Position numbers and translations under genes: made by a program | DNA from: Pseudomonas sp. PDM14 | GTDB lineage: Bacteria; Pseudomonadota; Gammaproteobacteria; Pseudomonadales; Pseudomonadaceae | Direction of reading: 5' to 3' | DNA: 64,000 nucleotides | Assembly: GCF_014851905.1 (NCBI RefSeq) | Contig: NZ_JACVAQ010000002.1 | Location: 434,001 to 498,000 of the forward strand | Shown: piece after piece, positions 61,839 to 64,000 of the stretch | How the letters are laid out: every line of letters begins with the position of its first letter | How positions within the stretch are numbered: the stretch's first letter is position 1 | The notes under the pieces: model-generated | What the model saw: only the letters and a program-made list of their open reading frames with translations | What the model was told of the DNA's origin: nothing | Database searches by the model: none

Positions 61839-63014
61839 ATGTTGCTGTGGCGCAATCCCACGCTGCTCAAACTGTTCGTCGCCCAGGCGCTGTACTGGAG
61901 CTGCGCGATGATCAGCATCACCCTCACCGCCCTGGTCGGCCTGCAGCTTGCACCGCTGAACGGCCTGGCCACCCTGCCACTGGCGCTGCTGGTGCTCGGC
62001 ACCCTGTTGGCCACGCAACCGCTGTCGCTGTTCATGCAACGCCGCGGACGCCGGCCGGGGCTGTTGCTGGGGGCTGCAGCCGGGATCAGCGGCGGCCTAC
62101 TCAGCGCGCTCGGTGTGTGGCTGGCGGACTTCACCCTGTTCTGCCTCGGCGCCCTGCCCATCGGCATCTACCAGGCCTCGGCCACGTACTACCGCTTCGC
62201 CGCACTGGAGGCGGTGGATGATGCGCACAAGGGCCGGGCAACCGCCTGGGTGATCGGCGGTGGCGTGTGCGCCGCGCTGCTCGCGCCGACGCTGACCCTG
62301 TGGGCGCGCGGCCTGCTGGCTACGCCCTTCGTTGGCGCCTACCTGCTGATGGCCGTGCTCGCGGCACTGGCGCTGCTGCTGCTCACCACCTTGCGCGAAG
62401 GCGCCCTGCCGGCACCCACCGGCGGCGGCTTGCGGATGCTCCGTGACCTGCTCGCCCGCCCGCCGATTCGCGCAGCGCTGGCGACCACCGCCATCGGCTA
62501 TGGACTGATGGTTCTGGTGATGAACGCCACACCGCTGGCCATGAGCCTGTGCGGCCTGTCCCTGGAAGCCGGAGCGCAGGTAATCCAGTGGCACATGCTC
62601 GGCATGTTCCTGCCGGCCTTCGTCGCCGGGCCATTGGTCGACCGTCTCGGCAGCCGGCGTGTGGCCTTCATCGGTATCGCGCTGCTCGCGGTCAGCGCCG
62701 CGATTGCCCTGAGCGGGCAGGCGCACGGGCAGTTTCTGCTGTCCTCGTTCCTGCTCGGCATCGGCTGGAACCTGATGCTGGTGGCCGGCACCACCCTGCT
62801 CGGCAGCGGCCACGCGCCCGCCGAACGCGGCCAGGCCCAGGGGCTGATGGAATTGGGGAACGGTGCGGTGGCGGCAGCTGCGTCATTCGCCTCGGGCGCG
62901 CTGATCAGTACGGTCGGCTGGGCCCCGGTGAACATCGCCATGGTGCCGCTGCTGGTGCTGGCCGCGCTGGCATTGAGCGGCAAGGCCGCCCGGCCGCTGA
63001 CGCAGCCGGGCTGA
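61839..63014 (+). CDS. Major facilitator superfamily transporter
   Basis: The 391-residue protein has 12 predicted helices with the central loop at about 185-205. The second-half signature GPLVDRLGSRRVAFIGIAL (~263-281) and the first-half loop MQRRGRRPGLLLGAAAG match the MFS motif A positions. LGIGWNLMLVAGTTLLG is typical of bacterial drug-efflux-like members. The substrate is unknown. It is preceded by a 197-bp gap containing the 15-bp inverted repeat. Confidence 0.9.
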   Translation: MLLWRNPTLLKLFVAQALYWSCAMISITLTALVGLQLAPLNGLATLPLALLVLGTLLATQPLSLFMQRRGRRPGLLLGAAAGISGGLLSALGVWLADFTLFCLGALPIGIYQASATYYRFAALEAVDDAHKGRATAWVIGGGVCAALLAPTLTLWARGLLATPFVGAYLLMAVLAALALLLLTTLREGALPAPTGGGLRMLRDLLARPPIRAALATTAIGYGLMVLVMNATPLAMSLCGLSLEAGAQVIQWHMLGMFLPAFVAGPLVDRLGSRRVAFIGIALLAVSAAIALSGQAHGQFLLSSFLLGIGWNLMLVAGTTLLGSGHAPAERGQAQGLMELGNGAVAAAASFASGALISTVGWAPVNIAMVPLLVLAALALSGKAARPLTQPG

Positions 63015-63022
63015 ACGACGCC

Positions 63023-63979
63023 TCAGGCGCCGTGGACGCTGACCTGGTTGCGGCCGTTGCGCTTGGAGTTGTACAGGGCGTGGTCGGCCCACTCGATCAG
63101 CTGCTTGTGGTCGTTGCTGCTCTGCGCCAGATCGGCGACACCGAGGCTGATGGTGAACGGAATCGTCTGACCTTCGTAGCTGACCTTGAGGTTCTCCACG
63201 GCCTGCCGCAGACGCTCGGCGAACAGGCGCGCGCCGGCACTGTCGACGTCCGGCAGGAGCACGACGAACTCCTCGCCGCCGTAACGCCCGGCGATATCGG
63301 TGTCACGAATTTCCTGGCGCACCACGTCGGCGACCGCTTGGATGACCTTGTCACCGGCCGGGTGGCCGTAGGTGTCGTTGACCTTCTTGAAGTGGTCGAT
63401 ATCGAAGATCACCAGCGACGCTGTGCTGCCGTAGCGACGATGACGCGAGTACTCGCGCTTGAGCTCTTCTTCCCAATGGCCACGGTTGTTCAGGCCGGTC
63501 AGGCGGTCGGTGCGCGACAGGTGCTTGAGCTGGTTGTTGGCCGACTGCAGCTGGTGCTTGTTGACCGCCACGTCGGTCACGTCATAGATGATCAGGCAGA
63601 CGTGCTCGATCTGGCTGTTGGTCGCCTGCAGCGGCAGGATCGTGGTGTTCTGATACATGAAATCTTCCTGGCCGGTGATCGGCTGGTAGTTCTTGAACCG
63701 CACCAGGTAAGGTCGCTGCTCCCAGATGGTGAAGGCCGGCGTGCCGAGGGTGACCACGCTTTCCACCTTGTGCCGGAACCAGGCCTCCTCGACCTCGGGG
63801 AACAGGCTGAAGAAGGACTTCTGCACCGCGTCCTCGGGCGTGCGCCCGGAGCGGTTCTCCATGAAGCTGTTCCACACTTCCACGCGGTAATTACGGTCGA
63901 GCACCACCACGCCGACGTCGATGCTCTGCACGATCGCCAGCAGCCAGTGAAACTCGTTGAGGTCCATGTTCTCGGCCAT
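63023..63979 (-). CDS. PAS-GGDEF diguanylate cyclase
   Basis: The 318-residue cytoplasmic protein has an N-terminal PAS domain (~10-135; AIVQSIDVGVVVLDRNYRVEVWN). A short coiled linker precedes a GGDEF domain with active-site GGEEF at 234-238 and an upstream RDTD I-site. TDRLTGLNNRGHW and FDIDHFKKVNDTYGHPAGD are intact. It should make c-di-GMP in response to a PAS-sensed signal. A stop codon two codons before ATG 63979 confirms that the start is inside the window. Confidence 0.93.
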   Translation of the reverse strand: MAENMDLNEFHWLLAIVQSIDVGVVVLDRNYRVEVWNSFMENRSGRTPEDAVQKSFFSLFPEVEEAWFRHKVESVVTLGTPAFTIWEQRPYLVRFKNYQPITGQEDFMYQNTTILPLQATNSQIEHVCLIIYDVTDVAVNKHQLQSANNQLKHLSRTDRLTGLNNRGHWEEELKREYSRHRRYGSTASLVIFDIDHFKKVNDTYGHPAGDKVIQAVADVVRQEIRDTDIAGRYGGEEFVVLLPDVDSAGARLFAERLRQAVENLKVSYEGQTIPFTISLGVADLAQSSNDHKQLIEWADHALYNSKRNGRNQVSVHGA

Positions 63980-64000
63980 GCGTCATCCCATCAGGTAGGC

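Noticed and set aside
1..64000. CRISPR arrays, tRNA/rRNA genes, integrases or prophage
   Set aside because: None seen on either strand; the holin-like name at 29699-30085 reflects a YqjE-type protein, not phage lysis.

Overview
The window is high-GC chromosomal DNA from a Pseudomonas-like gammaproteobacterium. It carries the ccoGHIS-hemN-anr block of microaerobic genes, recR-ybaB-dnaX, an imuA-imuB-dnaE2 cassette behind a LexA-type SOS box, an OprD-type porin, rmf with a structured leader, RlmKL, and several c-di-GMP enzymes. Gene density is high and codon use looks even. I see no integrase, transposase, prophage, tRNA, rRNA or CRISPR array, so I read the window as mostly core genome. Its mobile or repetitive content is confined to short palindromic intergenic elements.

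Layout. 1-9338: the end of ccoP, cbb3-oxidase assembly genes ccoG-ccoH-ccoI-ccoS, a TauE/SafE-like membrane protein, hemN behind an Anr box, an unknown coiled-coil protein, anr and apt. 9338-16481: a 158-bp palindromic repeat, a three-receiver hybrid histidine kinase, an acyl-CoA dehydrogenase with a putative TetR-type operator, a secreted HExxH-like protein, a lipoprotein, recR and a second repeat sharing the palindrome core. 16480-24254: ybaB, dnaX, and the SOS mutagenesis operon. 24297-28925: TetR and metallo-hydrolase pair, OprD-like porin with a Crc/Hfq-type A-rich motif at its start codon, a partially duplicated porin 3' end flanking a REP cluster, and amt. 29280-38428: a YqjD/YqjE/YqjK-type trio, an EAL-YkuI_C phosphodiesterase convergent with a membrane diguanylate cyclase, a dGTPase, a FUSC-like protein and a large Cache-HAMP-GAF-HD-GYP protein with an insertion. 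38516-46336: yggL, dacB, rlmL, rmf, pyrD and small conserved proteins. 46590-50867: an SDR, esterase and Baeyer-Villiger-type monooxygenase operon divergent from an AraC regulator. 50951-57554: an LTA-synthase-like protein, a chemoreceptor with a FliA-type promoter, a secreted alpha/beta hydrolase, speE and a small membrane protein. 57786-63979: two tandem small paralogues, a YetF-like protein, topoisomerase IB, a GlxA-like regulator, DUF1272, an MFS transporter and a PAS-GGDEF protein.

Functional links. Anr, encoded here, probably controls hemN through the site at 5852-5865, and hemN supplies heme for the cbb3 oxidase that the ccoGHIS products assemble. The SOS box at 19050-19065 should place imuA, imuB and dnaE2 in one DNA-damage-induced unit. 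Four proteins of c-di-GMP turnover or signalling lie in the window, but only two of them are adjacent.

I found no convincing wholly new system. The most unusual items are the duplicated porin 3' end around a REP cluster, the two palindromic elements sharing a core, the tandem small paralogues upstream of a YetF/topoisomerase IB operon, the insertion in the HD-GYP protein, and several unassigned operator-like palindromes.
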